In this document: positions 23,601 through 34,050 of the stretch, piece after piece
Layout of the letters: each line of letters starts with the position of its first letter
Position numbering within the stretch: the stretch's first letter is position 1
NCBI GenBank assembly: GCA_018417955.1
Contig: JACTVC010000051.1
Coordinates: forward strand, 62,001-126,000
Length of the DNA stretch: 64,000 nucleotides
Source: Laccaria trichodermophora
Taxonomy: Eukaryota; Basidiomycota; Agaricomycetes; Agaricales; Hydnangiaceae
Reading direction: 5' to 3'
Translations under genes and position numbers: made by a program
Notes under the pieces: generated by a model
Database searches by the model: none
What the model was told of the DNA's origin: nothing
What the model saw: only the letters and a program-made list of their open reading frames with translations

Positions 23601-24689
23601 GATGAAGAAGACTTCGAAATGCCAGTTGAGATTCCTCCACGTCGTCCACCTCCCCGCTCAAACACCGATGCAGTTCCCCCCCACTTGCGATTTTCACCAG
23701 AGCCTCAACCTCATCATCCGCCCCCCCACACAAACACTTTACGAGAGGGTCCCAATGCAGTTCCCCCTCATTTGCGATTTTCGCCAGAGCCTGAAGATCA
23801 TGAACAGGCTTATAATCAATGGGCTCCTAGCAACTCCGACGCATGGCCCCCTCACTCGAGATATACAATAGATACCCAAGATCGTGCTCAGGACACTTAC
23901 AATCGAGCACCTAACAATGCTGGTGCACGTCCTCCTCACTCCCGATCTACAGTGGATTCTATCGATCGCGGTCGTGATTATCCTCAACGAGCACTCAACA
24001 ACTCTGATACAAATCCCCCTTACTCTCGGTCTATGGCAGATTCCATTGATCATGGTCCTGCCAACAACTTTGATGCACATCCCCCTCGCTCTTGGTCCTC
24101 TCACGATCATGAACAAACTCAGCAGCGATTTCCAACTGGCCCTCAGCTAATCAAGTCTCGTGGAGATTTCATCTATAACGACCATCCAGACTATAATCGA
24201 AACATCTATCATGGTGATGAAGACGACTACCGGTTCACGCGTGATTTCACTCCTGCCCCCAATCAAAGTCGCTACTATGAAATTGACTCTGACTTACGAG
24301 GGGGTGGCCGAGAGCCATACGAACCTTCAATGCTTGATCATCGCCTTGCAAGGAACAAGAACGACTATCCATCGCGCGACCACTACAATGCTGGCTCTTC
24401 GGGTGCTCAGCAAACTTTACACCGTCATCGCCTCCCGGAAGATGGCCAAGGACTCTCAAAGCGGCCATACAACAAAGAGGATATGGGACGGCTCGGTATC
24501 GGCCCTTCCGAACTGCAGCCACCTCAGAAAAAGCAGAAGATATCGGAACTGGAGGAAGGGCCACACAAGGTTGTTGCGAATCCTACACGACGAATTCTGT
24601 CCGGAAGCCACCCAACCTCTCCAGAGAGGGGTAGATCTGGCCCTTCGAAGGATTCAACTCACGGTCATGCTCCAAATGGAAGGCGTTGA
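20631..24689 (+). pseudogene. large acidic, His/Pro-rich conserved Agaricomycete gene with three in-frame TGA codons
   Basis: Multi-exon gene. The first exons (20631-20738 and three or four more to about 21290) each end in phase 0 before good donors (AAG/gtccg, AAG/gtacag, AAT/gtacgg, GAG/gtatga). A long acidic exon follows (about 21362-22397, many DDE and EDE runs), then exons near 22457-22675, 22732-23028 and 23083-24689. In-frame TGA codons sit at 21359-21361, 22298-22300 and 23018-23020, with no frameshift and no TAA or TAG. An extra intron at 21294-21383 could remove the first. Read through, the product would be about 1,150 residues. It has a charged N-terminus, an acidic centre, a conserved-looking part ('NPWSAFQHWYS', 'WMDFAYRNEVTILGW', 'DIPLVVDVAGKVL') and a C-terminal section of about 25-residue repeats around 'PPHLRFSPEP' and 'PPHSR' (23640-24100). 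The function is unknown. The middle part resembles Agaricomycete orphan proteins I recall, which are often multicopy. Confidence 0.55.
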
Positions 24690-25146
24690 ATTGCACATGA
24701 CTTTTAGTATTTGAACTTGTCCTCTAGCGTTCCTTATGATTTCTATTTTCTATTACTTATATGACTGTTATGTATATGCCTTATGTGTATATATGCCTTA
24801 TGTTTCTGCTTTTGTATGTTATTGCATCAAGATCACCTGACTTAGGTTTTTCAAGTTGTACTTATGTTTCCGTGTAACTTGAAGTTGTCCATGACTGACC
24901 TTCTCTTTCATAGTATAAGAATTGGTCATTATAAGTTTGTTATAGTATACTCAAGGCTTGGTGTCAACTCCAAATTATGCAACCTTCTACTCTAGGTTAT
25001 AAGTTTTAAGCCTTCTCTGTTGTAGTGTAAGGCTTCATTGTTATAAGTCTGTTCTAGTAAAAGTCTTGGTTGTCAGAAGTTTCAAGCTTTATCTGTTATG
25101 ATATAAGGCTTGGTTTTTGTTACTTAGTAGTCACAGGCATATATAT
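24690..25146. other. AT-rich 3' flank with short repeats, no gene
   Basis: Contains loosely repeated words such as 'tataagtttgttatagtat', 'taagtctgttctagtaaaag' and 'gttatgatataaggcttgg'. No coding region is supported. Confidence 0.6.
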
Positions 25147-25547
25147 TCATGATGGGAGTCCCAGGGAATAGGAATCTAGGTACAGATATACTTGGGAGTC
25201 CCAATTAACCAGATGGGAATCCCTCACCCTGGGGAGTCCCAGTGAGTTGAAATTTAGGTACATATATACTTGGGAGTCCCAGTGAACCATATGGGAGTCC
25301 TTCACCTTGAGGAGTCCCAGAGAATATAATAGTTGGGACTCCCACAGAGGTGGGACTCCCAGGAAAATGTAAGAGGAATGTGGAAGTCCTATCAGATACC
25401 ATGGAAATCCCATGGGAGTACCTGGCTACCCCCAGGGGACTCCAAGAATTAGGTGGGACACACCATGGTATCAGACCCTCATAGGGTAGTCTTATAGGCA
25501 TGGACTAACTACCCTAAGAGGGTAGGGTTAGGTGGTTGCCTAAAGTG
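25147..25547 (-). repeat. dispersed repeat R, copy 2 (inverted partner of 3228-3545)
   Basis: 25395-25547 is the near-identical reverse complement of 3228-3385. The rest (25147-25394) holds two tandem copies, period about 86 bp, of a unit with 'gatatacttgggagtccc' and 'ggggagtcccag'. The GGGAGTCCC palindromic core is shared with the array at 4001-4375. Confidence 0.75.
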
Positions 25548-25804
25548 CTAAAGCTTGTACTATTTTATCCTGGGTCATCTTCATCAGCCTGGTACTTGAA
25601 GTGCTCATTTGGTTAGGATGTCTGGCTATCTACATCACTCAACATATTTGGAGCTCAACACCCTCAAACTTCTTGGGAGAAAAAGTTTCTGAACCTTACA
25701 AAGTCTTGTTTGGCCATGCAGCATGGAAGAGACATTTTAGGTTAGTGATGTCTAAAGAACAGTCTTGCAAAATTAGTCTAATAATTTACAGTGGAGAGCA
25801 ATAC
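25548..25804. other. unassigned spacer
   Basis: No gene or repeat identified between the R repeat and the MITE-like copy. Confidence 0.4.
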
Positions 25805-26060
25805 TTATCACTCCTCCACCTATTCCTACCAGACTCCTACTGGACTCCCGGATTCCTACTGGATTCCTACCGGATTCCTACTGGATTTCAACATTCTTTC
25901 CAAAAAAGCATTTTCACATTCCCCTCCTACTGGACTCCTATTGGACTCCTACTGGACTCCTACTGGACTCCTACTGGACTCCTACTGAACTCCAATTGAA
26001 CCTTAAACAAAGTGAATACAATGTTTCAGAGATGGAATTCCTACTGGAGTAACCATTTTC
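25805..26060 (-). mobile_element. MITE-like CTACTGGACTCC element, copy 3, inverted and rearranged
   Basis: Begins 'cctccacctattcctaccag', the reverse complement of the right end of copy 2 at about 27580-27605. It continues with arrays of 'ctactggactcct' and 'ctactggattcc' and ends near 'ggaattcctactggagtaac'. The central part differs from copies 1 and 2. Confidence 0.6.
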
Positions 26061-26194
26061 TATCAATATTTTATGAAGTCAGACCTTAAGCCACCTTAGA
26101 AGTTCATACAAAGTTGATATTTGAGCATAGAATATTATATTGATGACTATAGACATAATTATATACAAAAAGTATACTACTAATCTAATGTGGT

Positions 26195-26395
26195 CAGGGA
26201 GGAAGAGGACAGGGAAGGGGGTAGAAGGAAATGGGGGTGGACAAGGAAGGGAGAGGGAAAAGGAAGGGGGAAGGGACAGAGGGGGAAGGGACAGGAGGGA
26301 CAGGGGGAGGGGAAAGGAAAGGGGTACATGGAAATGGGAAGGGAAAGGGAAGGGGGGAGGGAAAGGGGACAGAGAAGGGGGAGGGAAAATGCTTG
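26195..26395 (+). repeat. polypurine low-complexity tract (GGGAAAGG)
   Basis: About 200 bp almost entirely of A and G on the plus strand ('aggggaaaggaaaggggt', 'gggaaggggacagagaaggg'). Such a tract could form triplex or H-DNA. The open frames through it are compositional. Confidence 0.9.
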
Positions 26396-27214
26396 CCGTC
26401 GTGGGCACCCGTCGTCTTCCGGCGTGGGCGCTTCGTGTCGTCGTGTAATGGTGCTCGTCGTGGTGGGCGCTCGTCGTCTTTCGGCGTGGGCGCTCGGTGT
26501 CTTCGTGTCGGCGTTGTCGTGGATTGGTGGGTGGTCGACGTGGTGGGCGCTCGACGTGGTGGGCGCCCGTTGTCTTCGTGTCGTCGTCGTCGTGTGATGG
26601 GTGTCGTTAACGGGGTCGGATGGGCGCTCGTCGTTGTGGGCGGTCGTCACCGTGGGCAGGCATCCTCATTGGCAGTCGTCGTCATGGGCGGGCATCGTCG
26701 TCGGCGGTTGTCGTCGTCGGCTGTCGTCGTTGTCGTTAACGGGGTGGATTGGGATGGAAGAGGGGGGGCGCACTCACTTTTGTATGACGACGAACGACGA
26801 CGTCGTCGTCGTTCGTCGTTTGGTTGCCACGTCGCTGATAGCGACGTGGCACCCTCTCGGTCATCCCTCGTCGTCCGTTTTCATCGCCTCGGACTGGCCG
26901 GCGGCTCGTTTGTTTGTGACGTGGCGTTCTCGCGTCGTTCTTGATGCTGGTGGTGGCCACGGGTGATCGTGGTGACGTGGCGTTGGTCAGTGGGCGTCGT
27001 GGATGGCGTACGGTGGCGGCTATGGGCGGTTGTGAGTGGTGGCGGCGACTGGTGGTGGTGGTGGTGACGAGGCGGCATGGGTGTGGGTGGTGGTGGGAAG
27101 AGAGAGGTTTTCGATGGGTTGTGCAAATTTCCCACTCGCGGAATTTGCCGGCGTCCTTTCTGGGAAGAGGTCAGCCGGTTGGTATGTAGGGCATATAATT
27201 TATATCTATAATAA
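26396..27214 (+). repeat. GC-rich GTCGTCG repeat body, copy 2 of the composite element
   Basis: Rich in GTCGTCG and GTGGTGG words, with a 237-codon low-complexity frame that I do not accept as a gene. Its right part (27098-27210) aligns with 520-625. It leads directly into the tRNA-like segment, as in copy 1. Confidence 0.6.
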
Positions 27215-27310
27215 AGCTATTGTAGTGTAACTGGTAGAGCACTCATGTCTGTAATATGCTCCTGTGTCCATAATGTCGAGGGTTCAATTCTCGAGGTTGT
27301 GCTTTTTTTT
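27215..27310 (+). ncRNA. tRNA-like Pol III unit (A box, B box, T8 terminator)
   Basis: The A box TAGTGTAACTGG at 27223-27234 and B box GGTTCAATTCT at 27281-27291 both fit the degenerate Pol III promoter consensus, 46 nt apart. A run of eight T at 27303-27310 follows as a terminator. The hairpin TCGAG/CTCGA brackets the B box. The 5' acceptor-stem bases do not pair with the 3' 'gttgtgc', so this is a tRNA-derived SINE-type sequence rather than a translation-competent tRNA. The degraded copy is at 633-712. Confidence 0.5.
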
Positions 27311-27345
27311 AATATTATATAATAACAACAACATTGACAAACTAC

Positions 27346-27598
27346 TGGTCCTACTGGACTCCTAGTGCTCGGAAATTCCTACTGGACTCCACTATACCCA
27401 TTCCTTAGGAATCCGCAATTCCTTGTGATTTGGGACCATTCCAGTAGGAATTTACTAGGACTCCACCAGGACTCCACTAGGACTGGGACACAAAATTTGT
27501 ATGGTGATCAGCCAACATAAAAATTGTCCCAGTCCTAGTCCAGTCCAGTAGGAATCCAGTAGGAATCTGGGAGTCCAGTAGGAGTCCGGTAGGAATAG
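27346..27598. mobile_element. MITE-like CTACTGGACTCC element, copy 2
   Basis: Starts 'ctactggactcctagtgctc' and ends 'agtaggagtccggtaggaat', with the same centre as copy 1 ('ccttgtgatttgggaccatt', 'caaaatttgtatggtg'). Similarity to copy 1 continues to about 27624 ('taaagagctc'), only about 10 bp before the next start codon at 27634. Confidence 0.65.
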
Positions 27599-27633
27599 GT
27601 GGAGGAGAGTAAAGAGCTCGTGGAGAGACCAAT

Positions 27634-29121
27634 ATGATTCAGGTTTCAAGGGGATTATTTGCAACCATCTTGATTTTAACACTTCTCTCCTCCTTGGTCA
27701 TCAATGTTTTTTTAGGTCCCATTCAAGAAACTGGCCTTACACCAACAAAGGATCTCTGTTCCCTTGAGCTGCCTTTGTTTTTGAAAGGTGACTCTTTGAC
27801 ATGGAATGTGGTCCTGGTATGTATCACTTTGTCATGCCTCTCAGATATATCTGACAGAGATGTTGATTAGGTCACTCCATGGTATATACCATATTCTGGA
27901 AGCTCAGATCTAGGAGACTTCTCAAGTATAGCCAATGTAACACCATTATGGGATAACCAGAGTCAGTTCACTCCATCTAACCATCTTGCAGCATTACTTC
28001 TTTTATCCTTGCAGTTTTGAAGGCCAATTTACCATGCCTATATGATCCACTGGCAAAATACTTCTTACCTTGAGGAGAAGTGCCAGAAGGCATAACAGGA
28101 TTTCGAGTGGACAAATTCTCCTGTACTTCAAGGCTGCCAATTCTCCAAGGCAGGTCATGTATTTTTTTTCTAATGTGCAGGCATGACAGAGGTTTTTATT
28201 TTTTTATGCAGACACTCCAACATCTTTCCCACTACCAGACCCAAACTTTACTCCAGACCTTCTCATCACTTTAAACTTTACATATCTTGGCCTTCAAGTT
28301 GATGTAATGAGTGACTCATATAAAAACTCTGTGCAGATCATGATTGGTCTCACCAATGATACTCGTACAGTGGTTGAAAGAACACTTGGCACCACAATAC
28401 TTCCAGGTGTCAATTTGCTTGGCATAATTATCTGGGACTTGCGTCAGCTGTTAAAAAGTCCTCGCCTGTCTGCCTTTGCAAGTCTATTTGATGTGGGTAT
28501 CATGCTGGCATTGAATCTCTGTTTATTATTGACCACAGCTCTGTTCTTTCTCAGTCCTACGAAACTATTCCAGTATCATGCGTGCTCAGTGTATATCCTG
28601 ATCCCTTGGCATCAGCAAGTCCTCTCATTCGGCAGGGTCGCGATGTCTCCACCTTCTGTGTGATTATGCAATACGATCTCTCTGAATCAAGGATGTTACA
28701 GGACTATAGAAGCAGGTCTGTTCTACAAGGATTCTCCCAAGTTGGGGGTTTATGGACCTTCCTAACTGGTGTTTTTGCGGCAATATTTGGAAGTACCATC
28801 ATCCAAATTCTATTTGGTATTTCCAGATCCATTCTCCTTGTTTTTTCATGTTTTCTGAGACTCTCTTTAGGAATCAAACCTATTTCATTTCTCAGACTAG
28901 CCCACTCTACACAGCGGGAAAAAATACGAAAGGCCTGTCACGAAGAATATCCGAAAATGAGGGAGCAGATTCAACAACCTGCTAGTGGACAGGGATTACT
29001 TTCATTCATTTGTGATCAACTCATTGACCTTGGATTTCTTGACAATGAAGTCGACGAGGTGAAGGACACTGATTCCTTTGTCTACCAAGAAGTCGATCAG
29101 ATCGAAATGTCGCAATTGTAG
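27634..29121 (+). pseudogene. conserved Agaricomycete membrane protein, probably disrupted
   Basis: Exon 1 (27634-27816) starts with a hydrophobic N-terminus ('GLFATILILTLLSSLVINVF'), a signal anchor or signal peptide. Exon 2 is 27871-27961. Later parts read well: from about 28216 'TPTSFPLPDPNFTP', 'VQIMIGLTNDTRTVVERTLG' and 'LPGVNLLGIIIWDLRQ'; then an intron at GAT/gtgggt, 'QDYRSRSVLQGFSQVGGLWT', a membrane segment ('FLTGVFAAIFGSTIIQILF'), another intron and 'REKIRKACHEEYPKMREQI', with TAG at 29119-29121. I recall this order from a large Agaricomycete family of unknown function. Between 28014 and 28215 no splicing keeps the frame, and an in-frame TGA lies at 28071-28073 ('KYFLP', stop, 'GEVPEG'). 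I therefore think this copy is damaged there. Its start codon lies about 10 bp after a transposed composite unit, so its natural promoter has probably been replaced. Confidence 0.6.
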
Positions 29122-29768
29122 GGATATGTTGGAATTGGGTCCTGGCACATAGCAGGCTATACACATCTGCATCTCATCCCTTTTTTAATCCACTCCACAT
29201 GCTTCATTACTCCCTCCATGCCTCTTTCTTCCTGAACGCTTGGTCATTTTCCCATTTTAGTACTTGAGCCCTGTAAATACCCGGAGTCATTACGATGAAC
29301 ACTGATTTTCATGCAATTTCAAGCTGTTGTAAATCTCAAGTAAATCTGCAGACTGGATCCACTTTCAGGACAAATTTGCACATTATCCATTACTCTAATC
29401 CCACTAGTCGTGTTTGCTCTGAGGGCCGATCCTGGGTCTCGACATTCAACGGCGACTGAACATTTGCTGCACACACCCTTTCTAAACCACAATGGACAGA
29501 AGAGCCAAAAAAAAGGGAATGGTTCCTCAACTTCCTTTGACCAATGCTGGCAAATTCCTTTATATTCCTTCACATCTGGACTTCTGCTACTACATGTTTA
29601 AGTACAGTATACGACAAGACTACAGGAGTTCCTTGGGCTTTCAAGTTTTAAAGTCTGGATGCATAGAGCCGGAACCATACCAAAATACGATCACCACCTG
29701 TTTCGGCAAGTGAAATTTCAACAATGTCGATCCTGAAGGTCTGCTGGCATGCCCAGATTGTACCCTCT
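29122..29768. other. intergenic region between convergent genes
   Basis: No gene is supported. It is flanked by a plus-strand gene end on the left and the minus-strand CFEM gene end on the right. Confidence 0.5.
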
Positions 29769-30811
29769 TCAGACGGATGTATACAATGGTGGCATCTCCA
29801 CAACCTCATTCTCTCCCGCCTGTCTGGGCAACCAAATCCCACTATCCTGATGCAACAACACCCTCGACGTATTTCCAACAATCCTATGGCTATATAATCT
29901 GCCGACAGGTGTGCTAGTTGACGATGATGACATCTGCATCAACGATGGTGTCTGCGTGGTAGTTGGGATCAGGCCCGTTACCTCCAGTTGCCTCATTGAG
30001 GGAGGTGCAAGTGGCCCACCAGGCAAAGCCAATTTGTTGCTACTTTGCAGCTGTCCAGAATTCTGTGGCGCTGCGGAAGGGTTTGGGAAGGGTTCTATGG
30101 TGGAGGAGGGGAGGACTGGTGAATGCTCCACACCCATTAGTGATTGAGACCTTCAGACCCACACTCCTCTCTTTCAGTGGGATTTGCGAAACCATATCAA
30201 GCCCACAACAATGAAAGCCACCAGCGCTAAAAACCCTACAACACCTCCGATGATTGGCGCGATCATGACTGTGTCGGAACCGCCTGAGCTGGATGCTGGG
30301 GTGCTAGAGCTAGATGCAACAGACATTGCTGCTGGGGTGCTAGAGCTAGATGCAACGGACGTTGCTGCCGGGGATGAGGGACCTGTTGCGGTGGCAGATC
30401 CGGTCAGACGATTGCTCAACGTTACCCCCTATGAGAACACAGGTGAGGAAAGAGGGTGGTATGGCTGGAAGGTGTGACATACGACAGCGGCACAGATCAC
30501 CTCACCAGCAGCTATAGCCGTTGCAAGGTTCGAGCCAGTGCAGGCCCTTTCAATGCAGGCCACAGTGGTGGAGACGAAGACCTCGTTTTTGCAGAGGCAG
30601 GCGTTGTCGGTTGTTGCACAGCCACCAAGGTCAGCAGAAGCGATACATCCACTGGCACAAGCTGGTTCACAGAAGGACGGTTCAATAAGATAAAAACAAA
30701 TCTGGCCAGGTAGAATGACGTACAAGGGATGTTCTGGCAGCTGAATAGGGAGTGTGCCAAGAGCGGCACGTTAGATGGGCTCGCTCCAAGGGAGGAGTCG
30801 TAGAACTGCAA
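29769..30811 (-). CDS. CFEM-domain protein with a single membrane segment
   Basis: The exon 30661-30483 (minus) encodes a CFEM domain with eight ordered cysteines: 'CASGC', 'GGC', 'NACLCK', 'ACIERAC' and 'EVIC'. A GTATGT...CATAG intron (30482-30429) follows in phase 0. The next exon carries a Ser/Thr/Ala-rich stalk with two near-identical 'SVASSSSTPA' repeats (30300-30370) and a membrane segment 'MIAPIIGGVVGFLALVAFIV'. A short intron (about 30192-30151) then leads to a Pro/Ser-rich cytoplasmic tail ending at 29769. CFEM domains are fungal, extracellular and cysteine-rich, involved in surface sensing or haem/iron binding. Here the domain would face outward, with a long Pro-rich tail inside. 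The upstream exon (30724-30811) fits by phase, but I find no clear signal peptide, so the 5' end is unresolved. The tail splice is the second uncertain point. Confidence 0.72.
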
Positions 30812-32390
30812 TCCAGTCTTGGATTAGCATGACAAGCCCATGGTCTAGTAAAGCAGCAACTCATACCTTGGTGTGACTGCCGTCGCTGCTCATTGGTGTG
30901 ATGGGGTCGCTCATCAAGCTAGATCGACCATGAAGAGTCCCAGACGGTTGAGCGCCAAACGTTCCCCTCGTTTTCGTGTGATTCACACAGATGGCACATA
31001 AGAAATCTGTGATAGACGCACGTCGAATAAACTCGGACATAGCTCAGGTTATGCGAGAAATTCCAAAACAAGGCGGCAACTAGGGGATATGTAGAATGGG
31101 CGCCGTAAGTGGATGAGTTATATTAAGGACCTCAGTATGGCATTCTATACCTCGTAACCCATGCCACTCAGTAACCTCAGTGTGAGGTTCACAGGGGCGA
31201 ATATGAGGTGGTTCAAATGATTGTGGGAAAGTCGGGCTGAGAACGCGGGGGAGAGCGTGGGGGAGAGAAGGCTGAAAAATGATGAGGGAGGTGGGCATCA
31301 ATGCCCTGAGGGAGGTCGTATTGGAAATGGGGTGTAGGAGTGCGGAGACTACCTTGACTTTCTTGAGTTGTCTCAAGCGTGGGGAATTTCAGAGACAGGC
31401 AGCGACCTCACTTCCAACTTAACTGTCTGAATGTGATAAGACAGATCGGTCAATCGATAAGCCACAAGTCGGACATCGGCTCACTGTGCATTCCTGACAA
31501 CACCAGTGGTCGAGGTGACAGCCTGACAGGGTCCACATGACCTAAAATGAGCTCAGTATCGATAATAAGCGCTAGACTGAGGAAATGACTTACGTTAAGC
31601 GTAACATCTGTCAGATCAGGGCTGGGAAAGGCTGATAGAACACACAACGTTGACATCATGCCGAAACGGTCGAGATGTCTTAGTGGAAATGGTAGTTGCA
31701 TGCTACGGGTCCAGGCCGTATCGCCGATTCTGACAATGACATGTCATCAGGCAAGCAAAGGGAGCATTCGCTCTGCTACCTCAGATGAGTATAAGATGTA
31801 TGGGTTGCTGATGTGTTGTCGATTGACCAATCGAGCGTTCAACAGGTTGTAATCATCTACCGAGTCCTGTTACGGTTGGCTGTCAGAAACCTATTTCAAA
31901 ACTGCATTATGAGAAACGACTGTAAATCTCCACTTTAACAGGTTCACCTATGTCACTGTTGTCTGCAGTGAGCATATACTCAACACCGCAACCTTGATGT
32001 TACATTTGTAAAGCCGTATTTGCGCTTCGTCACAACCAAGAATCTAGTTTATGCAAGGGGTACGTCAAATTTTCGCATTGGAACCACCCATCATCACATA
32101 CTCAGAAATGGTCAGCCGCCCTCTCGCTCGCTGCTAATTGCGTCACCAAGCAAACTTGTAGTCCCTGATTTAGTGCCCACTAGTGGTGAGTTCAGTATCT
32201 GGGACTGAAAGATACGTTCGCCATATGAACTCAATGACATGCAAGAGAGCTTTGCCAGAAAAGGCAGAAGTCCACACTTTCATCGTCAAGTCCAACCCCA
32301 CAGACTCTCCAGGCTCGCCCTTCGTCTATGCCTTGATCTAATTGGATCTCTCCACCATCATTACAAGGCGAGTGATCGTTGATCTTGGGA
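30812..32390. other. no gene supported
   Basis: About 1.6 kb with only short frames on both strands and no recognisable motif or repeat. It may contain the missing 5' exon of the CFEM gene near 30830-31000. Confidence 0.4.
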
Positions 32391-33065
32391 GACGCAGGGG
32401 AACGTCAACCAACTATTGTGCTTCAGGATATTCCAAGTTGATGTGTGGGTATTGCGGTCCTGTGAGGAACGAGATTTGTAAATTGAAGAAGAGGTAGAGT
32501 AAATAGAACTCACCTGTGCATCCTCCGACTTTGCATGTGCTCCTTCATCGATATCTGTGCAGAGAGAGTCCTTGCAGCGTGAATCAGAATCGTAAAAGAA
32601 TGAGAGGTTTGTCAACGTCACGTTACGATCACAAACCTAGCGCAAACACTCATGTCATCGCCACAACACAAAAGCTCATGGCAGCAAGGCTTCGTTCTGT
32701 TTCACGTCTCCAGCTGGATTTCGCTTTTTCTGGTGTAGGCTCTATGCAACGCAACATACGGGGCATTCAGACATCCACCCTGCACAAGAGGAGTCACTAA
32801 ATAGTAAGGCTTGCCTTCCCAAGACTAATTCTGAGCTTCATCACTGACGACGGCAACATTACCAGGATCAACGAAGGGTTGTTGAACGTTGAAAGACGAC
32901 AAACGGTTGCTTCCGGTGTGTTTGTGTTGACTTACGCCCCTTCGCTGACCACTCTTCTGCAGAGCATCCGGCCATGAATTTGATTGTCCTTGAACACTCA
33001 AGTCGATCCGCCTGCTCGCTCCGGTTGCGGAGGTTATACTCACCACATCTGCAAGTCATTTATAT
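32391..33065 (-). other. possible small multi-exon gene or gene remnant, minus strand
   Basis: Two exon-like pieces are visible on the minus strand. One, near 32600-32515 ('FFYDSDSRCKDSLCTDIDEG'), is followed by a GTGAGT...CACAG intron and 'DRNTHTSTWN' (32462-32420). A Cys-containing piece near 33060-32935 ('TCRCGEYNLRN') ends at a GTAAGT donor. I cannot link them into one frame or name a family. Confidence 0.2.
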
Positions 33066-33127
33066 GCCTGCCCGCTTCCACTGCCGAACAACCACAATCC
33101 CAAGGCTGCAGATTTGTGAACCGGTCA

Positions 33128-33272
33128 TATGTGGAGTGAACTATTGCACAGGCAACTTCCAGGCATCTGTGCGCTCATTCGTGCCCAGGATCACCCAGCA
33201 AGAAAACATGAAAAAGAACCCAGAAATTTAAATGGCTAAGTTATGCTCAAAGGTTCACAAAAAATTACAAAT
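33128..33272 (+). repeat. direct repeat D, copy 1
   Basis: 'tatgtggagtgaactattgc' to 'caaaaaattacaaatt', about 145 bp, is almost identical to 35147-35289 in the same orientation. The two copies lie 2.0 kb apart and bracket a decayed gene fragment and non-coding DNA. They could be LTR pieces or a local duplication. Confidence 0.85.
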
Positions 33273-33540
33273 TCCCGCTACTTTAGTAGTGGGTAGACTC
33301 GCCTCCATTCTCTATGGAATCAAAACCTGAGACAACAAATGTGTTTTTTTGGGTCAGTCCGGATTAGGAGGGTTGTGCACAGGTAATTGATTCCATAGAG
33401 ACTGGTAGGGTTTAACCGTGATGGAGTAGATGAACTTTTTATTGCATCTGAGTGAGCTAAAAAGGAAATATATGATGCACGTGCACAGCAAAATCAGTGT
33501 GATGCAACTTCAGCTTCAACGCTACTTAGCTTCAACTATC

Positions 33541-34050
33541 ATGTCACAGCGCAAACGCATCTTCGCCAATGAAAACTCGCCTCCTCATACGCCGGCCCCC
33601 CTCCAAAAACGCTCTTCCGGCTTTGTCACTACTTTCGGCTTTCCTCTTAGCAACACACTGTCACAAATACCTTTCGAGTTTCTCGACGCATTCACATCTG
33701 TTTCAAAAAGAAGAAAACGACGAAAAGTCACATCGGGAGAGATATAAAACTTTGGGTTAGGTCATGATGAAGCAGCAGCAGGGAATAGGAAAGAAGAGGA
33801 AAGGAAAGCAGCAGAGGAGCAGGAAAAGAAGCAGTGGGAAAAGCAGGAAAAGCAGGAAGAAGATTGGCCCTCAGGCTCATCGAGGGTGTCAGCTACCCGA
33901 CCCTACACACCTTCCTCAAATCCCTCTTCAAAGGATCAAGACCGGTCCTCAGAAGTGTCTTGCATGCTTGTGCAGCACAGCAGTTCCCTCTTGGACAAGA
34001 TTCGCCAACGTCAGCCCGAGGTCGCTAATTTTATATTGTTTGACTTTAGA
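33541..34050 (+). pseudogene. frameshifted, truncated relic of a conserved Agaricomycete protein
   Basis: Starts with ATG at 33541 and a basic N-terminus ('MSQRKRIFANENSPPHTP'). Further right is a Lys/Glu-rich stretch, then 'LIEGVSYPTLHTFLKSLF' in one frame and 'DRSSEVSCMLVQHSSSLLDK' in the next. As I remember the family, these two pieces follow each other directly, so about one base has been gained or lost near 33935-33950. Similarity ends at 'RQPEVANF' (about 34035), well before the usual family end. Function unknown. Confidence 0.45.

Noticed and set aside
26231..26944. 237-codon frame in the GC-rich region as a protein
   Set aside because: Composition is Gly/Arg/Val/Ser low complexity from GTCG and GGGAAGG repeats. 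Equally long frames exist on the other strand.
27215..27310. A functional tRNA gene
   Set aside because: A and B boxes and a terminator are present, but the acceptor stem does not pair and no clear anticodon arm can be drawn.
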